The notes beneath the pieces are model-generated. The model was not told the DNA's origin. It saw only the letters and a list, made by a program, of their open reading frames with translations, and ran no database searches. The position numbers and the translations under genes are program-made. From Bacteroidota bacterium (GTDB lineage: Bacteria > Bacteroidota > Bacteroidia > Bacteroidales > FEN-979): DNA of 64,000 nucleotides. Shown piece after piece: positions 54,471 through 62,109 of the stretch. Location of the stretch: assembly GCA_026391355.1 (NCBI GenBank), contig JAPLDH010000038.1:54878-118877 (forward strand), read 5' to 3'. How positions within the stretch are numbered: the first letter of the stretch is position 1; each line of letters opens with the position of its first letter.

Positions 54471-54509
54471 AAAACTCTCAAGTAAAGGTTTTTTTTACTT
54501 GAGAGTTTT
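54471..54509. terminator. Bidirectional terminator between HTH gene and radC
   Basis: Perfect 16-bp arms AAAACTCTCAAGTAAA/TTTACTTGAGAGTTTT with a 7-nt T-rich loop. T runs are present on both strands. Confidence 0.92.
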
Positions 54510-54539
54510 AGATTTCTCCGGTTTCCCGGGGCATCAAAG

Positions 54540-55280
54540 CTACAAAGCACCTTCATCCGCAAAGGAATAAAACCGGTCATCTCCGACAATTATGTGATCC
54601 AGGACAGCCACATCAAGCAGTAAGCCGCAATCTTTGATCTTCTTGGTGATTTTATTGTCGGCTTCGCTTGGTGTGACTGCCCCAGAGGGGTGATTGTGCC
54701 CAAGTAAGATGCTTGTTGCATGTTGCTCCAGGCAAATCTGGAAGATCTTTTTCGGATCAACGACAGTCCCGGATATCCCGCCTTCAGAGATCTTCACTTT
54801 CTTAATGACTCTGTTTGCCCTGTTCAGCAACAGGAGCCAGAATTCTTCATAGGGAAGGTCGCCCATCAGGGAATGAAAGATTTCAAAGGCATCCTGGCTC
54901 TTTGATATCTTGTTTTTGAAGATCACTTCTGACTCATTCCGTCGTCGGGCCAGAGCAAACATGGCAGCAATCTTCACGGCACGTTTTTCACCGATGCCTT
55001 TTATTTTCTGAAGGTCTGAAACGCTGAACTTCCAGAATTCGCACAGGTTATTTCCGCAGATTGACAGGGTTTTCATGGCAATATCAAGGGAGTTTTCCCC
55101 GGAAACACCGGTGCCAATGATGATGCTCAGAAGTTCTGCATCAGACAAGCTTCCGTTGCCTTTGAGCAGGAGTTTCTGACTTGGCAGGTCATCTTCTGCC
55201 CAGTAACGCATCGGGATTCTGTTTTCGTAGTTTTTGCCATCTTCCCTGGCAAGTTCCGGATTCATGATCGTTTTTTTCAT
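54540..55280 (-). CDS. radC: RadC-family JAB/MPN protein
   Basis: A 246-aa protein. An N-terminal helix-hairpin-helix region (SLSDAELLSIIIGTGVSGEN, LQKIKGIGEKRAVKIAAMFA) precedes an MPN/JAB1 domain with the metal site HNHPSGAVTPSEAD (HxHx7Sx2D form) and GGISGTVVDPKKIFQICLEQ. RadC is common in mobile islands, where its function is still unclear; links with DNA recombination are proposed. Leader copy 3 lies upstream. Three broken copies of its 3' part lie 0.6-1.9 kb to the left. Confidence 0.95.
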   Translation of the reverse strand: MKKTIMNPELAREDGKNYENRIPMRYWAEDDLPSQKLLLKGNGSLSDAELLSIIIGTGVSGENSLDIAMKTLSICGNNLCEFWKFSVSDLQKIKGIGEKRAVKIAAMFALARRRNESEVIFKNKISKSQDAFEIFHSLMGDLPYEEFWLLLLNRANRVIKKVKISEGGISGTVVDPKKIFQICLEQHATSILLGHNHPSGAVTPSEADNKITKKIKDCGLLLDVAVLDHIIVGDDRFYSFADEGAL

Positions 55281-55324
55281 AGTTGATTAGTTTTAAGCAG
55301 CGCTGGGCCGCAGTGAGTAAATGA

Positions 55325-55492
55325 AATTTGCCGGAAGGGAGAATGCGTAGAGAAAATTTTAAGCAAACATTCAGGTCAGAATTGTTGTGCAACAACAATC
55401 TGAATGAACCTGAAAGGCGACAGTTCCGAAAGGAGGTCGTGTTTAGTGAAACAATATTTTCACGAGCATAACTTTGTGAATTTCGATTTACT
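55325..55492 (-). ncRNA. Structured leader, copy 3 (upstream of radC)
   Basis: Hairpin A: GCGAC (55417-55421)/GTCGT (55436-55440, one G-U) with TTCC/GGAGG inside. Hairpin B spans 55376-55403 (ATTGTTGT/ACAACAAT, 8 bp). Outer pairing CATTCA/TGAACC and the distal CAAAGTTA box match the other copies. Confidence 0.7.
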
Positions 55493-55554
55493 ATGGTGGG
55501 TGGGGTTTTGCAACTTTTCACGAAAGTTTCCCCAAATGCACATAAGATTAAAAG

Positions 55555-55604
55555 TTTAACCAAAAGCACTGCATATTTTAATATTTGCAGTAGATTTGGT
55601 TAAA
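55555..55604. promoter_or_regulatory. 50-bp compound dyad
   Basis: Outer perfect arms TTTAACCAAA (55555-55564)/TTTGGTTAAA (55595-55604) and inner arms ACTGCA (55568-55573)/TGCAGT (55586-55591) share one centre. It lies between the radC leader and the terminator of the 56-aa gene. It could be an operator, an oriT-like site or a recombination site. Confidence 0.55.
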
Positions 55605-55697
55605 TAGTTATGCATTTATCAGCTTCCTGTTTTCTTTTCTTATACCTGCAAGAAATTGCAACAAACATATCCTTAAGCATCAGCGAGCATAAAAAAA

Positions 55698-55730
55698 AGC
55701 TGTCAGTCCCGAGTATCGGAACTGACAGCT
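55698..55730 (-). terminator. Rho-independent terminator of the 56-aa gene
   Basis: AGCTGTCAGT/ACTGACAGCT perfect 10-bp arms, followed leftward by TTTTTTTT (A run 55691-55698). Confidence 0.92.
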
Positions 55731-55743
55731 TCGCTGAAGGCAT

Positions 55744-55914
55744 TTATTTTTTTATTGAGAATTGTCCCTGGAACTCTTTCAGTTCCCAATCGAACTTGTC
55801 AGGATCGGAGGCAATGATTTCTTCTGTGTAACCAGGGTAGTAAATCTGATCCATCATTTCGGAGAAGATTTCAACGATTGACTGTTCTTTTGTTGTTTCG
55901 GCTAAAGCTTTCAT
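55744..55914 (-). CDS. Small acidic island protein (56 aa)
   Basis: ATG 55914 to TAA 55744: MKALAETTKEQSIVEIFSEM, then MDQIYYPGYTEEIIASDPDK, FDWELKEFQGQFSIKK. Acidic, probably helical, no family recognised. It is supported as a gene by leader copy 4 upstream and a strong terminator 14 bp downstream. Confidence 0.72.
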   Translation of the reverse strand: MKALAETTKEQSIVEIFSEMMDQIYYPGYTEEIIASDPDKFDWELKEFQGQFSIKK

Positions 55915-55939
55915 AAGGCGTTTGTTTTAAGGTTAGAAA

Positions 55940-56150
55940 TGAAATTTTTTACGCCAAAGGCAACTACCGAGAATAATAAATAATGTCAATGGGTTAGGGT
56001 CACTCCTGCAAATGCGGGATGAAAGAACTCAACGAGCGACTATTCCATCAGGAGGTCGCCCTTGACAGTTTTAAGCTGTACCAGGTCCAGACGGTACTTT
56101 TAAAGCGAATTATCCGCAGGTACCTTTGTAGCAAAATTTCGAGCTAAACC
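55940..56150 (-). ncRNA. Structured leader, copy 4 (upstream of the 56-aa gene)
   Basis: Hairpin A: GCGAC (56036-56040)/GTCGC (56055-56059) with ATTCC/GGAGG inside. Hairpin B (56000-56022) is shorter and has different base pairs. Distal CAAAGGTACCTGCGGATAAT (leftward) parallels CAAAGTTACCTGCGAAAAAT in copy 2. Confidence 0.65.
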
Positions 56151-56164
56151 GTGCGTCGGCTAGA

Positions 56165-56575
56165 TAGGGTTTCTTTTTTGCCAAGCTTTTATCTTTAACC
56201 CTGGTATGTAAAGAAAAAAGCGGGCGGTCTGCCGTAAAGAAAAGTGCAATTTAAGGACCCTTATAAACCTGTTTTATCTTTCTAAATTCAACAATATCAA
56301 GGCTTTTGGAACAAAAATGTGCAGCAGGGCAGATGGTTTCTTTTTGCTTCTTTACTTTGCCATCCACTACCAAAGAAAAGAAGTCCGATTTTAATTTGCG
56401 TGTAAAATTTCGTTAGTCATTCATCTTTAACGGTTTAGCCATCTGAATACCCCCGAAATTTTGCTTGTACCTCACGGAGTGCCCGCCACGCCCTATCGGA
56501 AAATGCAATTGCACAAAGGCCATTTTTAGAGATATATGAATTGATACTGAATACTTTAGAATTGGAATAGGGGCA
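56165..56575. repeat. Diverged direct repeat, unit A
   Basis: This non-coding unit shares ordered blocks with unit B: TTTTGGAACAAAA, AAGAAAAGAAGTCCG, CGCCCTATCG, and ATATATGAATTGATACT. No credible gene is seen. Confidence 0.65.
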
Positions 56576-56724
56576 GGAAGGAAGGAGGTTTGCTCCCCCA
56601 GGAGAGGGAATTGATTCAAAACAGTGTTAAAGTCATCCTGACCCACTGAGGAAAATAAATGATTTGGAAACGATCCATTCTTGAAAAAAGTGAATTATCG
56701 ATGTAAGCTGTCTTTGGTTTTATT

Positions 56725-57085
56725 TTTTTCCAGGTTTTTTTCTTTGACGTTGGGATGAAAAAAAAGTGATTGATCCGCCGTAAATGAAACTGCAATTGCA
56801 GTATGGTAATTTCAATGCTAACAAGGCTTTTGGAACAAAATGAAGGGTTTGGGAGATGGTTCTTTTGCTTCGTTTCTTGACATCCGCACCAAGAAAAGAA
56901 GTCCGGTGAATTTGAAAGTAACAAAAATATTTTGTCATCTTATTGATATTTAGTATTATAAGGGTCAATATGCACACTTATAATATCAAAATGCCTACAG
57001 AGTGCACGCCCCGCCCTATCGAAAATTACAATTGTATGGAGGCTTTTTTTAGGGATATATGAATTGATACTATATATGTCAAGTC
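56725..57085. repeat. Diverged direct repeat, unit B
   Basis: Second copy of the unit at 56165-56575, with the same blocks in the same order (GGCTTTTGGAACAAAATG, AAGAAAAGAAGTCCG, CGCCCTATCG, GATATATGAATTGATACT). Together with leader copy 4 they fill a 1.25-kb gene-free stretch, a candidate for an origin or transfer region. Confidence 0.65.
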
Positions 57086-57169
57086 GTTTGTAAGATCAGG
57101 GATGAAGGGGAGATGCTCCCCTCCACCTACCGGAATGCCTTATTAATTTGTACTTTGGGAGTTGATCCA

Positions 57170-57793
57170 CTAATCGGAATCACTGTAAGAGTCTTCTGGG
57201 TGATCCCCTGCGGCCAATAGTAGGTCCTTGTACTCAGCGATGGGAGAAGCATCGATTAATGCAACTACTTTTCTGTGCAGCTTCAATAGCGCTTTCTGGG
57301 CTTTGGTATCAATGAGCTTGAAATATTCCGATTTGAGAAAACTGTAGTTGACAGAAAGAAGTTGAACGGGAGGCTGGATTTTCGCAGGATCAGGTAGACC
57401 TACATCCTCTTTGTCAAGATTATTGGCCTTGATAATTATGTTAAGAAATCTGTTAACGGCATTGAAATCATTCATTAGTTCCGCTTTCCGCAGGGACTCT
57501 ATGGCCCACTGCGTAACCATATTGCGAACAAACTGACGGTCCATGCCACCAATGGGGCCGAAACACCGGGTGCAATTATACACATCCCGGTAAGCCTGCA
57601 TCTTGGAAATCCCGTGAATTTTCATGAGCATTTTGACCACATCCCTCTCGACCCCATTCTGGTTGATCAATATGGAATAAGCAGTTTCCAGCCGGAAACG
57701 GAGATGGTTATCATGCTTGGATAATTTTATTTTATCCGACTTGTAATACAATCTTATCCGTTCAAGTGTTTTTTCTGAACCCAGGTTTCTCAT
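57170..57793 (-). CDS. Unknown island protein (207 aa)
   Basis: It contains a helix-turn-helix-like stretch (VKMLMKIHGISKMQAYRDVY) and mostly helical text, including NMVTQWAIESLRKAELMNDF. A small-terminase-like or regulator role is possible, but no family is recognised. The gene is in line with the primase and helicase genes, 61 bp after the primase, so it belongs to the replication module. Confidence 0.6.
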   Translation of the reverse strand: MRNLGSEKTLERIRLYYKSDKIKLSKHDNHLRFRLETAYSILINQNGVERDVVKMLMKIHGISKMQAYRDVYNCTRCFGPIGGMDRQFVRNMVTQWAIESLRKAELMNDFNAVNRFLNIIIKANNLDKEDVGLPDPAKIQPPVQLLSVNYSFLKSEYFKLIDTKAQKALLKLHRKVVALIDASPIAEYKDLLLAAGDHPEDSYSDSD

Positions 57794-57854
57794 TGGTCTT
57801 CAAATATTTGATAATAATATGAATTGATCTCTTGCCGGGAAAACTGAATCGGTC

Positions 57855-58631
57855 TTATTGGATTCTTCTGTTCATTAAAAACTCGTTGAAGTCTTTGTGA
57901 TCTGGATAAAGTCTCGGCGCCCAATCCTGTATATGCTTGTAAGTGGCCATTAAGTTTTGTGTAGCGGTCCTTCCGGCCTGGTCATTGTCAAGGAGAAGGT
58001 TAACTTCATATGTGCCTACCAGTTCAGCTTCTATCTTTGGAAGAAAAGATAAGGAGTTCAATATGATCGTTCTGAAACTTGGAACCTGTCTGTAAAAGGT
58101 GCAACAGGATAAGTAATCCATGAATCCTTCAAATACATTGAGTTTTGAATTATCCTTTCCACGAAGCGTTGTATAATATTTTGGACTTGAACCGGTCTTA
58201 AAGTAAGCGCTCCGTAATTCATACCCACCCTTGTCATTTGCAAATGCCAGGGCGAAATACTGTTTACCATGAACGGTATAATATGCTTCCTTAAGAAACC
58301 GGCGGGCGAATGGCATTAATATCTTCCGGGATCTGAGGTACTGAATCAGAGCCGGGTTTGCCAACGGCTGAATGCGATCGATTTTAATACGGCCTGAATC
58401 ATCCAAAGGTTCAAAGCGATGGTCCCCTACGGAATAGGAATTGCTGCCAATATGCGCTAAAGCTTCCGGCACTGTGCAGTTGCTGAGCTTTAATACAAGG
58501 TCAATGAGATTGCCGCCTTCACCGGTACCGAAATCGTACCAGAGGTTCTTGTTCAGGTCAACTTTAAAACTGGGTGTTTTCTCACTACGAGTGGGACTTT
58601 GAAACCATGCACTGCCATATTTTACCTTCAC
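57855..58631 (-). CDS. Toprim-domain DNA primase
   Basis: 258 residues from GTG 58631. The N-terminal piece WFQSPTRSEKTPSFKVDLNK, then NLWYDFGTGEGGNLIDLVLK is the substrate-binding part of CHC2-type primases. The Toprim domain has NVFEGFMDYLS (Glu) and VNLLLDNDQAGRTATQNL (DxD). Homologues normally begin about 20-30 residues earlier. Here the frame continues upstream (LIVHLEQNGHQPV) but meets TAG at 58683-58685, while ATG 58698 is in another frame. The N-terminus is therefore uncertain or frameshifted. Confidence 0.82.
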   Translation of the reverse strand: MKVKYGSAWFQSPTRSEKTPSFKVDLNKNLWYDFGTGEGGNLIDLVLKLSNCTVPEALAHIGSNSYSVGDHRFEPLDDSGRIKIDRIQPLANPALIQYLRSRKILMPFARRFLKEAYYTVHGKQYFALAFANDKGGYELRSAYFKTGSSPKYYTTLRGKDNSKLNVFEGFMDYLSCCTFYRQVPSFRTIILNSLSFLPKIEAELVGTYEVNLLLDNDQAGRTATQNLMATYKHIQDWAPRLYPDHKDFNEFLMNRRIQ

Positions 58632-58722
58632 AGGTTGGTGACCATTCTGCTCAAGATGTACAATAAGTGGTTGATTCTGAATCTATGTCTTTCTTCATAA
58701 AAAAATAATTTTAAGGTTTTTT

Positions 58723-58836
58723 GATTTACTGATTTACTATTTTTTAATACGCTGAATATTAAATACATATGTGGTAAATTGCCGGTAAATTGGTAAATTT
58801 ACCTTTCTTTTACTCTTAATTTACTATTGATTTACC
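58723..58836. promoter_or_regulatory. Iteron-like AT-rich region, candidate replication origin
   Basis: GATTTACT twice in tandem (58723, 58731), GGTAAATT three times (58773, 58784, 58792, the last forming the palindrome GGTAAATTTACC), then AATTTACT (58818) and GATTTACC (58829). All are forms of one octamer in two orientations. It lies in the gap between the primase and the helicase genes. Confidence 0.55.
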
Positions 58837-58891
58837 TAGATACATCAACGTTTTAGCTGATTAGTAAAAAGGTAAAGGGATTTTTCTGAAA

Positions 58892-60256
58892 TTATTTTTT
58901 TGACTCAACGAATTCCCGGGTAATTGTGTAATACGTTCCGGTGGTTTTTGTTTTAGAAATCTGAGAGACCATCATGCGTTCAGAATCCGAATAATTGTCG
59001 ACGATGGAAAGGAATTCAAATTTATTGTTTTTTGCAGGGGCAAGATGCCATTCCTCTTTCAGGATATATGATATCTGGCTTGGAAGCCCTGTTATAAGTT
59101 TTAAGGATTTTTCAAGTTCCTTGGCAAGTCGGCCAGGCGTAACATGAATTTGATCTTCTACTTCATCAAAAGCAAAGATGTCTTCAAACCATCTTAATAA
59201 TTCTTTTTGAACCATACTGCGGGTATTGACCTTCATTCTTGCTAAAGCATCTGTCTCATAAACCTTCGGATCAAACCATAACCGGCTTTTCCTGGGATAT
59301 ACCATCTGACGGGTTTTTAACAGGTAAAGGAATGCCGGGATTTCTTCCACCAGTCGGTCCATTAGGTCAGGGATGAAATCCTGGCGAGTGAGTTCCGGAA
59401 CCTTAACAACAAAAAACCGGTTGTCATCGTCATCCATTTTCATGAAATTATCCTCAGTATTGCTCGATAATACCAGTTTCCCGAAGAAATCCATGCGGAT
59501 GCTGTCTCTTCCTTTGGCCTCCATGTTAATGGAATCGCTGGTGGTGAGCCGTTTGATCTTCTCTTTGATGATATTCTTATCGATAAAAGACTCGTCAATA
59601 CAAACAATGAGCTTGCTGGCATAGAGAGAATTGAAGTTGGTGCTGAATTCCTCATTTCCCAGAATGATAGCATTTCGTCCGAAAACGGAACAAAGCCACA
59701 TCATGTAAGTGGATTTGCCGGTCTCCTGTATTTTCGAGACAAGACAGATGACCGGAAGATTCTGGGTAGGGTTTTCATAAAGGATCTTCAGGTAATCGAG
59801 GATGATATCAAATTTGTCCTGGAAAATACGCGAAAGGAATTTCATTGTAATGGTCACATCACCCGGCGCCGGAACATATTTCATCTGCTCATACAAATTA
59901 AAATAGGCATCCCCGTTATAATTGTGTTCCTTCTGGTAGGTTTCGGAATTATCGGGGATGTTGACAAAAGCGACATATTTCCTGATATACCTGAATATCT
60001 CTTTCCCAAAGTCCCCCATAATTGCACCTTTTCTCCAAAGCTGCTGAACAGGAGTGATTTGTTTGCGGGCATTCAGAATATGACTCAGACGGTAATAATC
60101 TGTTGTCACCCGGATGTATTTTTCTCCTTCCCGCATAAGGATGGATGACATATCATCGGGCTGGTCCTTGTCGGAAATCTGAATAGAATTATCTCCGGTT
60201 CCAAATTCCGGAAAGGGTTTGTGATTATTTCGAATTATTGTTTGTTCATTATTCAT
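58892..60256 (-). CDS. P4-type primase-helicase (DUF5906-like SF3 helicase)
   Basis: A 454-aa protein. SF3/AAA-type helicase core: Walker A CLVSKIQETGKSTYMMW, Walker B KLIVCIDESFIDK, sensor LVLSSNTEDNF and DDDDNRFFVVKV. The C-terminal region resembles a winged helix (DQIHVTPGRLAKELEKSLKL). Such helicases open the origin of phage satellites and plasmids and load replication proteins. It lies directly upstream of the iteron-like gap and the primase. No N-terminal primase domain is seen; the separate Toprim gene supplies it. Confidence 0.85.
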   Translation of the reverse strand: MNNEQTIIRNNHKPFPEFGTGDNSIQISDKDQPDDMSSILMREGEKYIRVTTDYYRLSHILNARKQITPVQQLWRKGAIMGDFGKEIFRYIRKYVAFVNIPDNSETYQKEHNYNGDAYFNLYEQMKYVPAPGDVTITMKFLSRIFQDKFDIILDYLKILYENPTQNLPVICLVSKIQETGKSTYMMWLCSVFGRNAIILGNEEFSTNFNSLYASKLIVCIDESFIDKNIIKEKIKRLTTSDSINMEAKGRDSIRMDFFGKLVLSSNTEDNFMKMDDDDNRFFVVKVPELTRQDFIPDLMDRLVEEIPAFLYLLKTRQMVYPRKSRLWFDPKVYETDALARMKVNTRSMVQKELLRWFEDIFAFDEVEDQIHVTPGRLAKELEKSLKLITGLPSQISYILKEEWHLAPAKNNKFEFLSIVDNYSDSERMMVSQISKTKTTGTYYTITREFVESKK

Positions 60257-60302
60257 ATCTTTGTACTTGAGAGTTAAGATTTTAAAAGTTAATTCACAGA
60301 TT

Positions 60303-60336
60303 ACGACAAAAGCCCGTTCATGCGGGCTTTTGTCGT
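60303..60336. terminator. Hairpin terminator
   Basis: Perfect 14-bp arms ACGACAAAAGCCCG/CGGGCTTTTGTCGT with a TTCATG loop, between the helicase gene and the 85-aa gene. Confidence 0.85.
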
Positions 60337-60371
60337 TAGATTTATTAGGTCAAGTTTGGCAACGTTTTGCA

Positions 60372-60629
60372 TTATTGTTCCAGTTTATTTCTGAAAATAA
60401 TGCGGCGACGGTTCAGTCTATTTTTCTCCTCTTGTTTGTAGGATTTTTTGATACATAAATAACTTTTCCAAAGTTCTTTCTTCCCCTTTCTAATTAGCTC
60501 CCTGAAAAGGCGATCGCTTTCCCTATCCAGAATATTATTGTTCACCAGGTACTTATACATCCTTTTTGTCTCAGACAGAATCGTCAGTTGCGATTGATAA
60601 AGTTGATCAAGTTCACATAAAGGTTCCAT
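60372..60629 (-). CDS. Small basic island protein (85 aa)
   Basis: A lysine/arginine-rich helical protein (LFRELIRKGKKELWKSYLCI, KKSYKQEEKNRLNRRR). No family is recognised. It lies between the excisionase-like gene and the helicase, upstream of a strong terminator. It could bind nucleic acid. Confidence 0.5.
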   Translation of the reverse strand: MEPLCELDQLYQSQLTILSETKRMYKYLVNNNILDRESDRLFRELIRKGKKELWKSYLCIKKSYKQEEKNRLNRRRIIFRNKLEQ

Positions 60630-60723
60630 GATTGATTGTTTTATTGATTAAAAAATATGTGAGATAGTTTTCCGGTCGGAATTCCTGAAAATTTGGTCAA
60701 CCAGGTTCCCGAAATGGAGCGGA

Positions 60724-61059
60724 TCAGGATCCGCGCTTTCTTACCAAGTATGATTCTGCGTCGGCTTTGATCTCGGAAATGGTTTTCTTTCTGCCGGACA
60801 AAATCCAGGCAACAAGTTCCTGTTTTGAGAAATAGAGACGTTTTCCCCGCTTGCAGACAGGAACTTCAGAGCGTTGAACCAAACCATAGACTGTCGGGAC
60901 CGTAAGATGTATAATCTCGGCTGCTTCCCGGATGGTCAACAGTTTATCCTCTTCAGGCTCGGGAGTATTGTTTTGTGAAAGTAGAAGCCGTTCGATATTT
61001 TCGAGCTTCTCATAGAGCTGTGTAACAGCCTGCGGTAATTTTTCAAATGTGATTTCCAT
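60724..61059 (-). CDS. Excisionase-like helix-turn-helix protein
   Basis: A 111-aa protein with an HTH_17 domain (LLTIREAAEIIHLTVPTVYG, then LVQRSEVPVCKRGKRLYFSK). It is similar to the protein at 54020-54409. It lies two genes from the integrase, so it is a candidate recombination directionality factor or a regulator of the replication module. Its N-terminus is coiled-coil-like (LPQAVTQLYEKLENIERLLL). Confidence 0.82.
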   Translation of the reverse strand: MEITFEKLPQAVTQLYEKLENIERLLLSQNNTPEPEEDKLLTIREAAEIIHLTVPTVYGLVQRSEVPVCKRGKRLYFSKQELVAWILSGRKKTISEIKADAESYLVRKRGS

Positions 61060-61159
61060 TGCTTACAAGATTTAAGTGAAACTTGCGGCAATGGTACTTG
61101 CACCTTATGCAGGGTTACAATACGGCGGGTGCCCACACGTGTAAAACCCGTATAAGATT

Positions 61160-62086
61160 CTAAACTTTACTTATCAGAAAATTTCCGGTCGATTTATCCT
61201 GTTTTACATTAAGAATGGGCCTTTGGCACTTATCCTTGGTTGTGGAGATAATATCTGAAACAGATCTGGGCTTAAATACGTTGATCTTATCACGGTAACG
61301 GTAAAGGAAGTTTTTACAGATCCAAGCCTCAAGTTCCTTTTTCTGGCATCCCTTAATAATATCGCAATCGAATAGTTGCTTGAAAGCATCCGCTAAACGG
61401 TTACTGGAATCCAGGAATAATAAAGGCTTGGGAGCGTTTTCGCCACCCTCTAACAAGGCAAGTAATTCAATCTGGTCCTCAAGCGAAAAAAAATCTCGAA
61501 GGATCTCGAAAATTTCACTTCTTGATTCTGATGCAAAGACTGGTCTTATCCCAGGCAGTTTGAATTCATGTTTTTCTTTGATTGATTTTCCAAAGTCCAG
61601 TATCTCCGCTCTCTCTTTTGTTGGTTCCAGATTGATAACGTCTAAATTGAAAAACCGGTCATCGCAAATTTCAATGAAGGGAATATGGTAGAGATTACAA
61701 TACTCCTGGATTACAACAAACAATAAAGAAAAGAGGTAATGGGCTCTGACTTCGGAAATTCCTTCATCATCAGATTCGTATTGGCCTTCATACCAAATCG
61801 GAGCCAACAATTCATCGGTAATCAAATCTACCGGTTCGATATTCTTGAAATTTTCGGAGATGATAATGACCCGGTCAAGTTCATCAACGTAAAAGGTGAT
61901 CAGATCTTTCTTCTCCTGGAAGGTCGGTTTTGTCAACAGGTTCAGCCCAAGTTCTCTTCTGAATGGTTCGACGAACTCCTGTTGAAAATCGGTACCCATA
62001 TCTGCCAGGATCTCAATTTTCTTTTCATCAGGGTCATGGTAACAGGAAAGTATATTCAAGCATTTATCCAGTTCTTCGGTTTTCAT
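61160..62086 (-). CDS. Unknown integrase-linked protein (308 aa)
   Basis: Acidic, mixed alpha/beta (IEILADMGTDFQQEFVEPFR, VRAHYLFSLLFVVIQEYCNL, GGENAPKPLLFLDSSNRLAD). The position between an HTH gene and the integrase is typical of RteC-like regulators in Bacteroidota elements, but the match is too weak to name it. It starts 23 bp after the integrase stop and is probably co-transcribed. Confidence 0.55.
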   Translation of the reverse strand: MKTEELDKCLNILSCYHDPDEKKIEILADMGTDFQQEFVEPFRRELGLNLLTKPTFQEKKDLITFYVDELDRVIIISENFKNIEPVDLITDELLAPIWYEGQYESDDEGISEVRAHYLFSLLFVVIQEYCNLYHIPFIEICDDRFFNLDVINLEPTKERAEILDFGKSIKEKHEFKLPGIRPVFASESRSEIFEILRDFFSLEDQIELLALLEGGENAPKPLLFLDSSNRLADAFKQLFDCDIIKGCQKKELEAWICKNFLYRYRDKINVFKPRSVSDIISTTKDKCQRPILNVKQDKSTGNFLISKV

Positions 62087-62109
62087 TGGCTAATAACTTT
62101 ATTGGTATT

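Noticed and set aside
44890..56150. TAnCTTTG on the + strand in all four leaders, resembling a rightward promoter
   Set aside because: It has no consistent -33 box, no rightward gene follows, and it is explained as part of the conserved leftward leader sequence.
61160..62086. RteC regulator
   Set aside because: Position fits, but no clear RteC sequence motif could be matched.
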